A DNA stretch of 7,015 nt from the NCBI GenBank assembly GCA_027047735.1, contig JALTUD010000199.1, positions 1 to 7,015 on the forward strand, written 5' to 3'. This document shows positions 6,897-7,015 of the stretch, one piece after another. Numbering within the stretch: position 1 is the first letter of the stretch; the number at the start of each line of letters is the position of its first letter. The notes beneath the pieces were generated by a model that searched no databases, had not been told where the DNA came from, and saw nothing but the letters and a program-made list of their open reading frames with translations. Made by a program: the position numbers and the translations under genes. Source of the stretch: Flavobacteriales bacterium. GTDB taxonomy: Bacteria > Bacteroidota > Bacteroidia > Flavobacteriales_D > Parvicellaceae.

Positions 6897-6899
6897 TAG
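6796..6899 (+). repeat. Direct-repeat copy B (right half of the palindrome)
   Basis: This is the second copy of the direct repeat at 6631-6738, starting CTTCAAA and ending TGCGTTAGGGATAG. It includes the palindrome tip and its whole right arm. The similarity covers the right half only, so copy A looks like the remaining half of an older element lying head to tail with this one. Confidence 0.75.
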
Positions 6900-6970
6900 A
6901 ACGGCTTGTTTGAGCTCTTTTTTGCTTGCTTGCTGTTTGCAAGCAAAAAAAGCGAGTAGTGATAGCCCGA
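6886..6970. repeat. REP-like block with a 12-bp stem hairpin
   Basis: The block opens with TGCGTTAGGGATAGAACGGC, which shares its first 11 bases with the palindrome end, and closes with GATAGCCCGACC. Between them TTTTTTGCTTGC (6918-6929) pairs perfectly with GCAAGCAAAAAA (6939-6950) around a 9-base loop; CTC (6915-6917) and GAG (6954-6956) extend the stem across a small bulge. From memory, blocks of the form GTTAGGGATAG...hairpin...GATAGCCCGAC recur between genes in Flavobacteriaceae. The T run precedes the stem on both strands, so it is not an intrinsic terminator. The remaining bases to 7015 hold nothing I recognise. Confidence 0.65.
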
Positions 6971-7015
6971 CCATTACAGCGTTAAAAAGTTGCGTAGTAA
7001 AACGAAGCTACTTTT

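Larger units (their letters stand above)
6594..7015. other. Repeat-rich intergenic region without a credible gene
   Basis: These 422 bp to the right edge hold no open frame with protein-like composition. The longest start-to-stop frame I read, 51 codons at 6758-6913 on the plus strand, runs through a palindrome and resembles nothing. What the region does hold is a half-copy of a repeat, a full palindromic repeat and a REP-like hairpin block, listed separately. I see no tRNA, rRNA or CRISPR pattern. Confidence 0.7.

Noticed and set aside
6758..6913. 51-codon plus-strand frame starting ATGAGCGCT
   Set aside because: It runs through the palindrome and copy B, its composition follows the repeat, and it resembles no protein family.
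6918..6950. Long hairpin as an intrinsic terminator
   Set aside because: On both strands the T run comes before the stem and the A run after it, the reverse of a terminator.
6594..7015. CRISPR array or tandem repeat locus
   Set aside because: The repeat occurs as two long diverged copies with inverted arms, not as short identical repeats with unique spacers.

Overview
The window is AT-rich chromosomal DNA from a member of Bacteroidota, most likely Flavobacteriales. Four things point there: a secreted protein with GxVGIGTxTP modules and a C-terminal S74 chaperone domain, a TPR / membrane-anchored SpoIIE phosphatase with the linker typical of the phylum, a DUF2490-type outer-membrane protein, and starts with weak or no Shine-Dalgarno. 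This rests on family recognition by eye; no search was run.

Layout. (1) 2-2815, plus strand: a SulP anion transporter, cut by the left window edge, is followed after 6 bp by a small DUF2490-like outer-membrane beta-barrel protein. They probably form one operon, pairing an inner-membrane transporter with an outer-membrane protein. (2) 2824-2857: a near-perfect hairpin flanked by A and T runs is a bidirectional terminator between the convergent units. It overlaps the stop codon of the minus-strand gene. (3) 2856-4349, minus strand: a secreted S74-domain protein. (4) 4443-6419, minus strand: a TPR sensor with one membrane segment and a cytoplasmic SpoIIE/PP2C-type phosphatase. Its frame stays open for 57 codons upstream of the first ATG and encodes an obvious signal peptide, but without any ATG, GTG or TTG. 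The start codon is therefore either non-standard or lost. (5) About 6594-7015: no credible gene, but dense repeats. These are a 156-bp imperfect palindrome (6741-6896), a diverged copy of its right half just to the left (6631-6738), an 11-bp-stem hairpin at the junction, and a separate REP-like hairpin block reaching the right edge.

How it fits together. The SulP/DUF2490 pair looks like anion (sulfate or bicarbonate class) uptake. The TPR-phosphatase looks like a periplasm-to-cytoplasm signalling protein that would act on a phosphorylated STAS-type partner encoded elsewhere. The S74 protein lies 93 bp downstream of it on the same strand and may be co-transcribed, but no functional link is visible. 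I see no defence system, CRISPR array, RNA gene, transposase or phage module. The parts most worth a second look are the missing start codon and the palindromic repeat cluster beside it.
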